A stretch of 64,000 nucleotides of DNA, from the NCBI GenBank assembly GCA_021234535.1, contig CM037848.1, forward strand, positions 15,269,444-15,333,443, in the 5' to 3' direction. Under the pieces are notes generated by a model, which saw only the letters and a list, made by a program, of their open reading frames with translations, did no database searches and had not been told where the DNA came from. This DNA comes from Stichopus chloronotus. Lineage: Eukaryota > Echinodermata > Holothuroidea > Aspidochirotida > Stichopodidae. This document shows positions 25,051-37,325 of the stretch, piece by piece (within the stretch, counting starts at the first letter, position 1; each line of letters begins with the position of its first letter). The position numbers and the translations under genes are program-made.

Positions 25051-25949
25051 TCTTTATGGTATTTCGTCGTGCTCGTCATTGCTATCATCTTCATTCGTTC
25101 GTTCATTCATTCCATGTACTCATTCACTCATTCTTTCATTCATTGACCCCAACTTCATTAAATCTCAATTTAAAGCGCAAAGATGCAGAAATGAAATGAG
25201 ATAAAGGAATAAAAACAGGGAGCTCATAAAATGTATTATCCTCTTTACAAAAACACTAAGAAAATTTAGAGAAAATTAAGACACCAAATAGTAATAAATG
25301 AACGTTTCTTTTCATTTCTTTTTTATTTTTCTCAATATACATAAAATGAAGACAATTGATTCTTCTAAGTAAATATTGTATGAGGAGAAAGGAAGAGGTC
25401 TAAGAAAACCTACGTAGGCTTGGCGGGTAGATCCATTAGCCCGAAAGGAAAACAAAAACAAATCTAACAACAAATCATAAAGAAAGAAAAAAACATTTAC
25501 AAAAAATTAACAAAAACAAAAATTAACCAAAACAACAGGCATGTCAATACTTACTGTCAGTGCTTACTGTAAATACTTGGTCACCGCGAGCTATACTCAC
25601 TGCTGGCATAGGACAGACTGTTTACCACACCATCATACAACCTTAATTTTAGGGTTGCATCGGGACTTGAAGCATATAAAAATTCCAACTTTTGTGATAA
25701 ATTTAAGCTTTGGATAAAAGCTAATAGGTTCGGGTGTGGTTGAGACAAGTAAAACATTTGCCATGAAGGAAGAAAAATTGTACGAATGTTCTTAAAGAAG
25801 CTTTCAGCCAAAGACAATTGTGACGTAGTTAAACTAAATTGTACCAGAGAGGTAAATGTGGGGACAACTCAAAAACAAATGATTATTAGGTTCGACCTCG
25901 GTTCCACATGTGAGTAGTTGGTTTCACATGTGAGTCGTTGGTTGATTCT
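25051..25949. other. intergenic, nothing recognised
   Basis: A/T-rich sequence with short CATT-type repeats at its left edge (about 25090-25145). No gene or dispersed repeat supported. Confidence 0.4.
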
Positions 25950-26445
25950 CAGTGGCGGCACAAGGATTTTAGACTGAGCGTCAAACGGAGGGGGGAGGGG
26001 GCAAAAGAAACTTTTCTGGGCAAAAACAATTTGAGTGTAGCGAAATCCAGATCAGAGTTCGAGCTTAGCGAATGCTCTCCAGGGGCCGTCTTAAGGTTTC
26101 TGTTGGGTTCCAGGGTGAAAAGCCGGACGCTCTGAGGTTTAAGCGAATATTGTATTAGCATATATAATTAAATCTCAGGGTTTGAACATTTTTGTTCAAA
26201 GTACATCATAAAACGCAAAGATTCTACCCCATTTTAATTAATTCGGCTATTATTTTAAGTTGACAAGGTACAAACCTCACGTACTGGGGTCCAGGAGCGA
26301 GGTCCCGGTGAGGGTCCATCGAGCAAATCTTCCGGAAGCTTTTGATGAAGAACTAAGTCTGAGAATTTTTATACTTCAAACATGAAAACTTACGACCCCT
26401 CGTGGAGTCCAGGAGGCAAAGTCTGTTGGGGTTCCAGTTTGATAG
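25950..26445 (+). repeat. interspersed repeat (family R2), copy 2
   Basis: Begins CAGTGGCGGCACAAGGA and follows 4990-5395 block by block: the G-rich tract, GGGCAAA, 'GTACATCATAAAACGCAAAG', 'TTTTAATTAATTCGGCTATT', 'AAGTTGACAAGG', then 'GGGGTCCAGG' and 'GGAGTCCAGG' words. It has no coding frame. Confidence 0.7.
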
Positions 26446-26653
26446 GAGGACAAAAGGGTTTTACTACCGCAAATAAGTTCGACATTTTATTTTTTCAAGA
26501 ACTTTGAAATTTGTAAATTTGCTCCACTATTTTCTGTAGAGCACGTTTTCCAGATGATTGCAATAAGAATCACTATGCCGTAATATTCTGACCAAGCTAA
26601 ATGACGTGGAACAACTCATCGATACAATTAAGATTCTCGAAACTCATTGTAAA

Positions 26654-26752
26654 CTGTATAGGGGCTGTATAGGGGCTGTATAGGGGCTGTATAGGGGCTG
26701 TATAGGGGCTGTATAGGGGCTGTATAGGGGCTGTATAGGGGCTGTATAGGGG
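26654..26752. repeat. 11-bp minisatellite, 9 exact copies
   Basis: The unit CTGTATAGGGG is repeated nine times without a single change. The perfect identity implies recent expansion. Each unit has a G4 run on the plus strand. Confidence 0.97.
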
Positions 26753-26759
26753 CTTTAGA

Positions 26760-29057
26760 GGAACACCTGACAACCCACCTCATCGGGTGTCCGGTAACGT
26801 TTTACCCAAGCACGGTAATTGTTTGACTAACGTTTGTATTTTTTCACCAAACAGTTTGTTATAAGCAACCTGGTTAAAAGTTTACCCAACTTCTTTTAGA
26901 GTGTATCAATGGACACATTTGCTACAGAAATTTCAAGCATTATTCAAGTACTATACTATACTGTACAAAGACGTATTTTTGCGTAGTCGTTACTGCAAGC
27001 AGACGAGCCAGTTAAAGTCTATCACACACATCGCATACGAGATGCGGTTCTCCGTATTGAGATGTAATTCCATGGGTACAAATAAAAAGACCACACTCTC
27101 ACAGAACAATTTTGAGGGCAGTAATTCACCCCAAGCTATATTTTAGACTTCCGGAAAGCAAAATTCTCAACTGGTTCTAAGTTACAGCACTCTTTAATTG
27201 ACAGCAAATTCGAAAGATGAAGAGTAGCTCATGTTACACGGCGTACACAAGGATCCATTGTTTACACATGAGGAGGCATTTTAGACAGGCTGAGGGAGGA
27301 ACTAGACGTAAGAGTTTGGGAGAACTGAAACTGTCTAGGGTGATGAGGTTTCGTCTTTAATTGAAGACGTTCCCGCCATTTTCCCCTATTTTCAAATTCT
27401 GTGGATAAATCCTAAAGTTGTCAGATGTAGGTACCAAGGGGTAGATGCAACGTAACAAGTATGTTTCGAAAATCTGTTATATAAAAATAAAAGAACCAAC
27501 AAAAAAAAAAGAAGAAGATCCAGTATCTGAACACTTAAACCGCACTGGCTTCCAACAAAAAATTAAGGGAACATTTAAATACTCAAAATCAGTCTTCACA
27601 ATGTCTACTTGGAACGCAACATAGTTTATTCCATTCGAATCTGAGTATACATTTTATAACTCTCTCTCCATGCTTTGTTTAAACTCATTTGATAACATTG
27701 ATAATGATTAGCTATGCAAGCAAGTGCCACCAGTCAATCACCATTAAAGACGCCAAGCAGACAGCATTGGATAGTCTTCACAAAAGGACAATTACATAGA
27801 CGATTATCGAAAATATGTAACGTATATCTTTGGTTTATTTCTCTTTCTCTGTATTACATTTTGGTTAAAATGATACTACATTTTGCAAGTCGTGCTTTGA
27901 TAAGAAATGTTTCCGAAGCTAAAGTTCTGCGCATTCTTATGTATTGTGAATTATTTAAAGGCCTTCGGAACATATGTTACGGTTCACATTTAATTTGGAT
28001 GTAGCGGACTGTTTTAACTCATGTATATATGATACGTTGCACTGTACACTACAGGCGTTCCATGTGTCACACAAGTAAACCACACCAATGCAGTTTTAAA
28101 TTAAATATTTTAGTTATTAAAATGTGGGAAATTTTTTTTTTTCTTGTTTGACGCTTCCTTGGTTGTAAGTAAATTTTAATATTTTACTTTGTTTTTCCCT
28201 GAATCTTTCAAATTATTGTTACACAATTTTGTACAAATCGTATTAGTTAGTCTTCGGACAGGATGCGGCTGACCTTTGGCTATCATTCTCCCCACCGGAC
28301 CCGCTGAACCATTCTAAAAGATCTTTTGTCTTAAGGTTTTTTTTTACTTTTTTTTACCTTTACACTGGGGTGATGTTGTGGTATCCCACCTCCTAGTACC
28401 CATTCCTCACACATGCATGGAGTCGGTATTTTCCCTCACTCCACCCAATCCCCCCTCCCCCCATCCGTCCCACTAAACTCGATTTCGTCACCGCTCTCGG
28501 ACAAACTGATCTTGTTTTATTTTCAGCCGGGTCATGTGGTCCATGGACAGCGTTACCGTTCCCCGCAGAGTAAGACCTATGACACAATGAGATATCGTGT
28601 CTACAAGCCTTCAGAACTTTATCAATCATTTCTTTTTACGGTTCTGCAACTGTGCACTACCACACATCAGTATAGGAAGCCATTTTTGTCAGGGAAGGAG
28701 AGGATGGGGGGGGGGGGAGAGTTGGTCGATGGATTGTGATCCCCGCCATGGGAGGGTCGAAGGAGAGGATGTTTCCTCTTCCCTTTAGAAAATATTCTAA
28801 AGATTTACAGACATTTGGATGCTGCTTAGTGCCACCAGATGTCTTAATTTGTAATATTTTATTTTTCACATTTCTTGATTCATTTGTCAGATGTTTATTA
28901 TTACCCACTGTGTGTGTGTGTGTGTGTGGGGGGGGGGGGTGTGTTCGAGGGGGGGGGGGAGATGCTGCCTAAGACCTTTGTCTTATTAGTGTTGTGAACA
29001 GACATCTGAATCAGAGAAGGGGGGTCAAATGGTCAAGAGTGGGGCAAGCGGTAATGA
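26760..29057. other. intergenic between the PGRP genes, nothing recognised
   Basis: Contains a (GT)n stretch with adjoining G runs at about 28912-28960, a G run near 28705 and several T-rich tracts. No exon with recognisable homology was found. Confidence 0.4.
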
Positions 29058-29175
29058 CGCCATCTAAGCAGAGAGCCACATCTGTTGAGGCGAATCTTAC
29101 AGAAAAAAAAATAGATAAAAATGCCTCTTAGATTCCAAGAAATGGCACTTCCAGTTTGGTTTTGTAAAAAGAGTT
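29058..29175 (+). repeat. interspersed repeat (family R1), short copy
   Basis: 'GCCATCTAAGCAGAGAGCCACATC' and 'AAGAAATGGCACTTCC' match the left and middle blocks of other R1 copies. The right half is missing. Confidence 0.5.
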
Positions 29176-29929
29176 TTTTTGTCATTGAAAACGGGGTGAC
29201 TAAAGCAAACCTTCGCCATCGGTAATTTTCGGAAGGGGGGAACTTTCGTCCGTCCCCTGCTTCTAACGCCCTTGCGCCCTAACGCCGAATACAGTAACAT
29301 GACCTACGGGCTAGTATATAGTTGACTGTATCATCATTTATTCAACAATTTCTTTCTTTCTTCGTGCTTAGGCCTATCCTGTTTGGTAAAGCACTTGGTA
29401 ATATTTTTACGGCATATGAAGGACAGCACAAGCACCGAAAACACTATTTAATTAAGTTACTGTAAACATAATCCTCTGACAAAGAAACAGCTTAATGTAT
29501 ATTTATGTAACAATAATAAAGCAGCCACCCGCCCAAAAAAAAGAACAGAGAAAAAAGACAAACAAAAAAATTGAGAAAAACACACAGTTCATAAGGGGTT
29601 GTTTATTAAAACACTCTCTGAAGAAAAAATTAAAAATAAATTACGACAAATGAAAAAAGAGACAGGAATATGAGTTTCGGTTAGGGTTAGTTTTTCTTTA
29701 TCAGAATAACGAATATGTACGTTAAATTTTATGCAATATTCAATATTGTTCAATACTAAAAAATAAACTTACCCTTAAATAAAACGATTATTTTCTTTCT
29801 TTTGTTTCTTCTGTTTTCTTTGTTAACATCTTATGGATATTTGCTGGTATCTAGAAGTTTGTCCATGGCCGATTTCAGATGGCGTTTTCCTGTTCGACTG
29901 TGCGTCCTTTTGTAGACTCCTGTCAATCA

Positions 29930-30400
29930 CTTTATTCTCCTCAACTCCTTTTTATAGTTCATCGTCAGACACCGTACTGTCCATTTTCTTTCGTTCTGTT
30001 TCCCTGAAAGACAAAATCCAAGCCAGAAATTCCATTCTCATCAACTCATTTTATAGACCCTTGCCAGGCATTTATCTATCTTTAAGTCATCTTCTTTATG
30101 TAGATTCAGGTCAAACATTCCATTCTCTTCACCCTCTTTCATAAACCAACACCAGGCACCCCATACCTGGTATTGGTTTATTACCCTCCTTCAACTCATT
30201 TTGGAGCAACACCAGACGCGCCACGTTCCTCATCTCCTACTACAGGCTAATGCCAGACACAGCATTCTCGTCAACTCATTTTATAGACCACTCCACACAT
30301 CCTCCATTCTCATAAAGTTGTTACTTTTATAGAACTCCATTCACGCACTCCATGCTCTTTAACTACTTTCATCCTCCATCTTTACCCTCTTCCTCTTATA
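29930..30400 (+). repeat. degenerate tandem repeat, period about 60-80 bp, upstream of PGRP-B
   Basis: Variants of 'CAACTCATTTTATAG' followed by 'CCAGGCA/CCAGACAC' and 'CATTCTC' recur near 29941, 30040, 30120, 30190 and 30270. It ends immediately before PGRP-B exon 1, so it occupies the expected promoter or 5' UTR region. Confidence 0.6.
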
Positions 30401-30429
30401 GACCCACCTGCCGTAATTCAGAGTGAAGG

Positions 30430-30468
30430 ATGTTTTTCTTAACAATTCTTATCTTTGCCACACTTCAG
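30430..30468 (+). CDS. PGRP-B coding exon 1 (signal peptide)
   Basis: ATG plus 12 codons ([13 protein letters not shown]), donor CAG|GTGACT, phase 0. Possible acceptors lie at AG 30400-30401 and 30420-30421, so there may be an untranslated exon upstream. It was chosen for hydrophobicity, phase and position before the 25-nt exon. Confidence 0.72.
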
Positions 30469-33400
30469 GTGACTATGTATATTATCTTATATTGTCTTGC
30501 TTTCTTTTTTAAACATCTGCTTAAGAGATAAAATAGCCATGATATGTTAATAGTAACAAATAATACCTAAATAACTCCCATTACTTCTCCATGTTACTAA
30601 CATTTGTGCAGCAAAAGTGCATGTTTAAAGTCAAGTTATATATTAAACTTTTCAAAGACTGGATGTTCGTTTATTGGTTGATATACCAATGGAAGTAGTG
30701 AAATTTAGTTTTAAATTCGGTTTGCATTTGTTTTCCTCCAAATCAGAACTGCGTCGCGGAACTTTCAGATGGTAAGTTTTGGGCAGGTCAAAACCATTTT
30801 ATGAAACTCATTTGGAATAGAAAGGGACACAATATTCACCGCGTATGGAGTTACCGGTACATTAACTTTGCTGCCCTTCCCTGTATGTCTCTAACGTCTC
30901 ATGGCGCCACTGCATCATTATTACAGTAGAGGGAATACCACATTCGCTTAAAGAAATGTCGCCATCGACTTGTTGTGCTGGTGCAGACTGTAATTGTCAC
31001 CTTTGAGTATAAAGGCCACTGGCAGAAGACCAGGTCTTGCACTGAGTGAGAACCATCGATAGAGGAAAAGGTCTATTGGTGTAAGGGACACTGAGCACTC
31101 AGTCTATGTGCATACACTGTACATAGAAAGAAAGTTCCTAACGAAAGTAATAAGTGAGATATGCGCATACCCGTTTTGGGAGAAATAAAAATGGAAAAAA
31201 AAAAGTTATGTAAGATGCATTCCAAAACTGTATTTATTCCTTTTTTTCTCTATAGAAGGCCTGTTGTGCATGGTTAGAATGTCAGACTATTTTATATTTT
31301 TGTGTCACTTTCTTCCACAGTAGAGTCGCAATATCTCATTCTCAAAGTCAAAAGTCTACAATTTGAACAAAAAAAAAGTAAATGAAAACAGAAAAAAACA
31401 AGAACAGCAACAGATTTATTAGTATTGGTGGTCTCCTAAACAGGTGTTCCCGCGATTTTCTTTCGCCTTCTGTTCTCCTGCCCATTCCATGTATTTCCGT
31501 CAACTTTTGACTGCTGAACTCGCAAGTTTTGATTTGATATCCGTGTCTTGATTTTAACGGCAGACTGCTCAAACATCGTTTCTCGTTCTGAATGGAACGC
31601 AAGAGAACCAACGGGCTTCACCGACATGGCCACTCCTGTCGATAACTTTGTAGTTCACCACACCGCTGGATCGACGTGCAACGACAACGCTACATGCGGT
31701 GCAATAGTACGATCTATCCAGGTAATCCGGCCCGTATGTTGTATCTGTTACGACACAATAAATAATAAAACGTCTGTCTGTTCGACATTGTATTGAACTT
31801 GACTTCATGCAAAGGTTACCTTTCATGACCTCATCATGCGCTTAAATCATGCAATGTCAATCTTTTTTTGCAGTACAATGAGCCCGCAGCAAACGAGGAC
31901 AATAGATTCCGCGTCATAATGAGCTTGGATGGTTCAATGGCGGCCGTTTGTGACATCTCACATTATAAAATAGCGTTTTCTTTGTGAAATGTTAACGAGC
32001 AGTCTTTAAGAGTACACAAGATTTTTATCTACCATCAAAGAGTAATCACCTCTATAGCTTGGCTGTGTCACTTTTCAAGTGATAGTTGAAGAGCTGTCAT
32101 GGTTATGCGTTTCCACGGATCAAGATTTACTCAATGAAATTCATCACTGGCTATGAGTTTACTCATAGTCAGTATTGTTACAGGTATCTTTCGAACTTCG
32201 TGCAGAAAGTGACGTCATCGATATGTTTGTCGCGCAAGATAGAACCCCCGTGTAAATTTTAGTGTCAGACTGTCAGTTATAACTTCATTGTTAGCTAAAA
32301 ATAGTGAAGACGAAAACGAGATTTGATTAAAACATTATAACGTAATATACGAGCAAAAAATTTCACATTTTGTTTTGCTTCTCTTTGTAAGTTTATTGTT
32401 CACAACTACGTACACATACACACAAAATTGTACACAAACCTTCAACACTCACGAATGCCATAAAAGGGCTAGCCTACGTAGTAGCTCTGGATGTTCAGCA
32501 ATACTATTAACATTTCCAGGATGCAACAACGTATCTTGGATAGCTTGTCTACACGGGCGATGACAGCCTGAGCAAAGGCAAAGTTTCACGGAAATTTTGT
32601 ACACAGAAATCTTTCAAAAATTCACTATTACCCTTTTCTCAGGCTTCCAAATGCAGCTCAGATACACTGAATAAAGACGAAAAATCGTATATCATACATG
32701 CACAATCTGTCTGTTTGCCGGGCTTTCTTTCCCAAATGGTAGTTTTTGTGGGGGAATGGCTAGGCCTATAGGCTACGTTGTCATTGCAGTAAAATACTGA
32801 GCAAAATGCCATAGATCGTGACCATCCTTGGACGCCCTGAAATAGCTAAATTCTGACCTACGCTACAGTGGGGGTTACCTTTAGAATAAGAAGTTGTTCC
32901 CATGAACAAATGTGGTAGATGAGCAATATCATTATATCTTAACAATTTAAATGTTCATAGTCTTCTTAGCAGTACTTACGGTTACATAGCCGTTACTTTG
33001 GTGAGATTTTGAAAAGTTTTTAACGTAAGCACAGGCAGTAACTTTTTTATAATCATTTTTTTTTAAATCAGACATTTTCATTCACACGGATTAGGAATCT
33101 TTGGTTTATTACCTTTCAAATGATATCAAACTTATAGAAAGTAACCACCCAGCTCATCAGAAAATAGTGATTAATTACAGTCTTTTTTTTTTTGCAGAGG
33201 TTTTACATTTCATACGTCTGTAGGCACCTACACTACTAGTTTAGCTTTCGTATCGCACCGTTAATTAAGAAGAATGGCACATATTTCTTTTTCGTAGGAT
33301 TTTGTAAAGTTAAAGGAAACACATTGCTTCATTCAAACGAAACATGGTTGTTTGATCTTTCAAACTCTGAAAACCACCAGCTCATTTCGAAAATGTGATT

Positions 33401-36400
33401 TTTCCCCCTAAGATCCTAGAGCGAGTTATGAAAAACATAATGCATGTTTAAGATTAAGATGGGGGTGTGTCAGTAACATAGTCTGTGATTGGCTGAGCAC
33501 TACGAATGGTATCGCAGTGGGTTGTTTACCACGTAAAACTTTTGTTGTGCTCTGTTCAATGGTAATACAAAATGAACAATGTCGCTTGAAAAGTTGAAAA
33601 ATAACAATGCAAAAAAAAATCCGTTCACAGTCGTCTGTTCTCCGATTCACATGATATTTGTTTTGTTTGCTTGATTATTTTACGCCGCATTTCATCGCGC
33701 CATATTTGATTAGGAATTATATTTCTACCTTTTTCGTGTGGACTAGCTACCTCTCTTGGACATCTCAACGTGGCAAGATTAAAAGCATTCTTATCTCTTC
33801 CACTCATGTGCATTGTTTTTTTTTTCAAACTCTCCCAAAAGTCGAAAAACTCTTGCCGACAAGAGGTACATAGTCTAGTAATGTAAGCATCCCCGACCCT
33901 ATCTCACCGGACACTACGTACAGAACAACTGTAAACTCATAACCAGGTGGTTGCCATTTTGCAACCACATTTCCAGTTAAACTAGTGTGTACTTACAGAT
34001 TCATATCAACTTTGTTTGCTGTTGGCGTTAAAAAGACTTGCACTGTTTAGTATGGCAACAACAACATTCAACTTTATTTTGCATGGACTAGCTGAAGTTA
34101 CAAAAAAAAGAAGATAATGCAAGGAAGGAAGGGGCATGCAAAACAGTTTCTATGACATTCAGCATTCATTTCTTGTTTGCAATATGTTTAGTTAGAGATT
34201 ATGGGATATTTTATATTCAGAGCTATGGAAGTGGTAAATTTAAAACACAAAATGATTTTAGCCTCGCGAGTCACCACCCACACCGGCCCCTACCCTTCTT
34301 CATATATTTTTCCTTTTCTTCATTCTTACTTGGTCACGTCACTTCTATCCATGGGTCTTTCAAATAGGACTATCACATGGATTCTAAAGAATGGTGGGAC
34401 ATCGGGTACAACTTCCTGATCGGAGGAGACGGTAACGTGTACGAGGGTCGTGGCTGGGACACCGTGGGAGCACACGCAGGCGTCACTGAATACAACAAGA
34501 ACGGTCTCGGTAATTGAATTTCGTAAACTAGATCGTTCATTGTCATTAAAGAAAAAAAAAACAAAATGGAGGTTTCACCTAGATCTCAATATTATTCGTT
34601 GTAAATATCATGCTTCTCATTGCGTGTGCATTCAAATAGGCTTAGAATAACCTTATGTTTTTTCTCTTTTGTTTTTGCTTTTCAAATTTTACACGCTTCA
34701 ATTACATTGTATAATGTGTGTTTTGTTACCTAATTTGTAGGTCAACTGTTTCCAAAGGCTGTTTATGTTGATTGATATATTTGTGTAGCTGTGTACATGA
34801 AAGTGAAACAAATTAGCCAAATTAACCACCATTCCGTCAGACCCTTCTTTTCCCTAAGGGAATATTATTTACTTAAATATTAACAATTATGACGTAACTA
34901 AATCAATGTTTTTTTTTTTTTTTTCACTGACGGTCCTTGATCTCACTCGATTACAAGGCGTGTCTATGATGGGGGATTTTACCGATACGATGCCCACTCC
35001 TAAAGCCCTACAAGCATTGGACTATCTTTTGGGTTGTGCGATTGCTAAGTAAGTCATGAGTTGACTCTAACACATATCGATTTGTAGATAGTAATATACT
35101 TTATGTAGCGATAATTTCCAAAGCGTATTGAATGTGAAAATATGTGAAGGGCTCATTAACTGTTATGATTTCGTGGTTACTCTTTTAGCACGGTTATGTT
35201 CCATTGAATTTCGTTGATGGAAATATGTTGCTCCCTACATGTTTTGTCTTGGGTGAGAGATTCATACAAATCATTCTTAAAGGGAAATAGGGCGTTTGTT
35301 TTAGAGAAAACATCCATATTTTTAAAACCAATGTTTGTTGACGCAGAATGATAGATTATTCAAAATAAGGAAGGACAGTAGCCTTCTTTTTAAGAAAAAA
35401 GCTTGTCACAGATATAAATTCAGTTATTTGTTGCTCAACACTAATTTGTTCACCCAAACTTTCCAAATGATGCATCTTCCATTACTCATCACATGCATAA
35501 TGTTTTGAGGAGATTAGGCTTTGGTATAAGCTTATTGATGACACTGAATGGTTTCACAATGATTAAATCTATCTTCTTTTGTTTGTCATGTTGGTGTACT
35601 CTAAACGCCCTATTTCCCTTTAATTTTTTCTTCTTTTCTCTTGTTTCGTGTTTTGTCTTGCATGATTATTTTTATTTCTTGTTGTGTTATTTTTTATTAA
35701 CTTATCATATACTGGTCTAAATATGAAAATAAATCCAATCAATCAATCAATTAATCAACAAACAAGAAACAACAAAAAAGGTTAACAAGGTACAGTCTAT
35801 CCTCAATAATGGTCACAATTAAAGAATGCAAGACTATAGACAGCATACCGCGGTGACTACATAATGGTCATAATAAAAGAATACAGGACAATAGACAGCA
35901 TACTGACTACATAATACTCACAAATAAAGAATATAATATTACGCAGCGTAACGTGGTGAGTCCGTAATAGCCAAAACTTAAGAATTCTCAGTACAGATCT
36001 TTAGAGAATATACGATGGTGACTAAATAATAGCCAAAATTGGAGAATACGGGACTAGACAGCATAAAGTGGTGACTCCATAATATATATTTACAACTAAA
36101 GAAAACAGACTGGAACGTAGTGTATGGTTGCTTCATAACTGTCATACTTGTCTCCATGACTCTGAAAATATTTAGCGGGCGCGGCATGAATTATCGGGGG
36201 GGGGGGGGGGTTAAATCTCCCGTGAAGACTCAATAAGTGACTGTTTGGAGACATCCCAATAAACAGCGTCGAAGCATGTCACTGATTTCACTATTTTATG
36301 TTTACACATGTCACCAGAATCTGAAGCATGGAGGACGCAGTTAGCTACTGAACCCCTAGTTCATTCTGTGACCCTCAAAGACGGGGGGGGGGGGGGGAGG

Positions 36401-37315
36401 TGACGTGATCAAATTACACACCACCTATAGCTATGGCATAATTCAGTTGCGGTCATTACCGAAGAAAACGTTTCACACACTTTTTCTTTTCTTTTATCTA
36501 CCTCGATTACAAAATCTGCAGGGGAAAGTTAGCTGACAGTACTTTTACCGTACTCGGACACCGAGATGTCAAGGCAACTGAGTGTCCCGGTAATAGGTTT
36601 TACGATGATTACGTTACTAGCATGCCTAACTACGTAAGTGTATACGGTCATTTGAAATTATTGATACCGTTTCGATACTACTGAAAGCATTTCATTACTA
36701 CAGTATATATACAACAAAACGTTACGAACTTTGTCGCTTCTCTATACTTGATTTGATAATAAATAGAATTTTATTTGAATTTTTTTTTTTCAATTTAATT
36801 TTTTATTTTCTTTTAAATAAGGATGCACAAACTGAGAGTCATACGATATCTTATGATAATTGCTGGCGACATGCACATTACAGTATAGGTGTACACCTCA
36901 TGCAGGTTTTTCAGGTTTCCACTTTGCTCCGTCCATCCCTGTAGGCAGTACTTTCACGAAATTTCACTTTTACTCTTTCTTGACTTGATCAATTTGCATA
37001 TCGGTTTAAAAGTCATACTTCTACGCAAATACGACGTCCTTTCGCTTGATTCATATTTCATCATGTGGTCCAATAAGTGAACGTATTACGTCACTGTAAT
37101 CCCAAACCATGAATATTTCGCGTGTATCGCACTCTCCCAAAATTGTTGCTCACCGGACTTTGACATGCAGCATTCTTGAATGAAACCAATGAAAAATATA
37201 AATTCAGTGGCAATTCTTCCCTTTTTTTTTTATTTGTTTCATTTTTCGTTCTTTCATCCAGGGTATTTCCCCGGTCGCTAAAGCTGCACGCAAGTGGCAT
37301 ACGCTTACTCTCTAA
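30430..37315 (+). CDS. PGRP gene B: short secreted peptidoglycan recognition protein (amidase), 7 coding exons
   Basis: Join of 30430-30468, 30747-30771, 31564-31721, 34368-34509, 34958-35048, 36522-36633 and 37262-37315. This is 621 nt encoding 206 aa plus TAA, with all junctions GT-AG and in phase. [13 protein letters not shown] is a signal peptide core, and cleavage is likely near VAE/LSDD. The PGRP/Amidase_2 domain covers about 23-189, starting [10 protein letters not shown]. Zinc ligands are H53 (VVHHTAG), H165 (LGHRDV) and C173 (ATECPG), with catalytic Y88 (DIGYNF) and T171. The C60/C66 disulfide and C23/C148 are present. The inferred role is secreted peptidoglycan amidase in antibacterial immunity. 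It sits 7.7 kb downstream of gene A on the same strand, with the same exon lengths (25, 158, 142, 91) and phases. It has more compact introns and an unrelated C-terminal tail ([13 protein letters not shown]). Confidence 0.92.
30747..30771 (+). CDS. PGRP-B coding exon 2 (25-nt microexon)
   Basis: Acceptor TCCAAATCAG, donor G|GTAAGT. It encodes NCVAELSD plus the first base of an Asp codon finished in exon 3. It matches the length and phase of the gene A microexon. Confidence 0.82.
31564..31721 (+). CDS. PGRP-B coding exon 3 (first zinc histidine)
   Basis: 158 nt, acceptor TAACGGCAG, donor CAG|GTAATC. It encodes [13 protein letters not shown] through IVRSIQ, with H53 in VVHHTAG and the C60/C66 pair. 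Confidence 0.94.
34368..34509 (+). CDS. PGRP-B coding exon 4 (catalytic tyrosine)
   Basis: 142 nt, acceptor TTCAAATAG, donor G|GTAATT. It encodes [16 protein letters not shown] through YNKNGL, with Y88. It is nearly identical to gene A exon 4, and the first 13 bases of the following intron are also the same. Confidence 0.95.
34958..35048 (+). CDS. PGRP-B coding exon 5
   Basis: 91 nt, acceptor GATTACAAG, donor AA|GTAAGT. It encodes (G)[12 protein letters not shown] through LLGCAIA, with C148. A long poly-T tract lies 35-50 bases upstream. Confidence 0.92.
35803..36140 (+). repeat. degenerate tandem repeat, period about 57 bp, PGRP-B intron 5
   Basis: About six units built on 'TGGTGACTACATAATGGTCACAATTAAAGAATAC...GACTATAGACAGCATA' words. 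It starts just after a short CAAT run (near 35735-35760) and is followed by two G15 tracts (36196-36210, 36383-36397). Confidence 0.75.
36522..36633 (+). CDS. PGRP-B coding exon 6 (second zinc histidine and cysteine)
   Basis: 112 nt, acceptor AAATCTGCAG, donor TAC|GTAAGT. It encodes [16 protein letters not shown] through TSMPNY, with H165, T171 and C173. Confidence 0.93.
37262..37315 (+). CDS. PGRP-B terminal coding exon 7
   Basis: 54 nt after a pyrimidine-rich acceptor (TTCTTTCATCCAG), phase 0. It encodes [17 protein letters not shown] and TAA. It lies 628 bases after exon 6, and an AATAAA follows 205 bases after the stop, which makes it a convincing last exon. It is basic and not homologous to gene A's tail. 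Confidence 0.8.
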   Translation, partial: GISPVAKAARKWHTLTL

Positions 37316-37325
37316 GAAAGAGAAG

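Noticed and set aside
24657..25106. Long open frames encoding poly-Asp, poly-His, poly-Ser and poly-Met
   Set aside because: They are produced by the CAT/ATG trinucleotide repeat, which is open in several frames on both strands. There is no splice context or non-repetitive flank.
33121..33165. Minus-strand CTGATGAG followed at a distance by GAAA, resembling a second hammerhead
   Set aside because: The sequence between does not form stem II, and no complementary stem I strands flank it.
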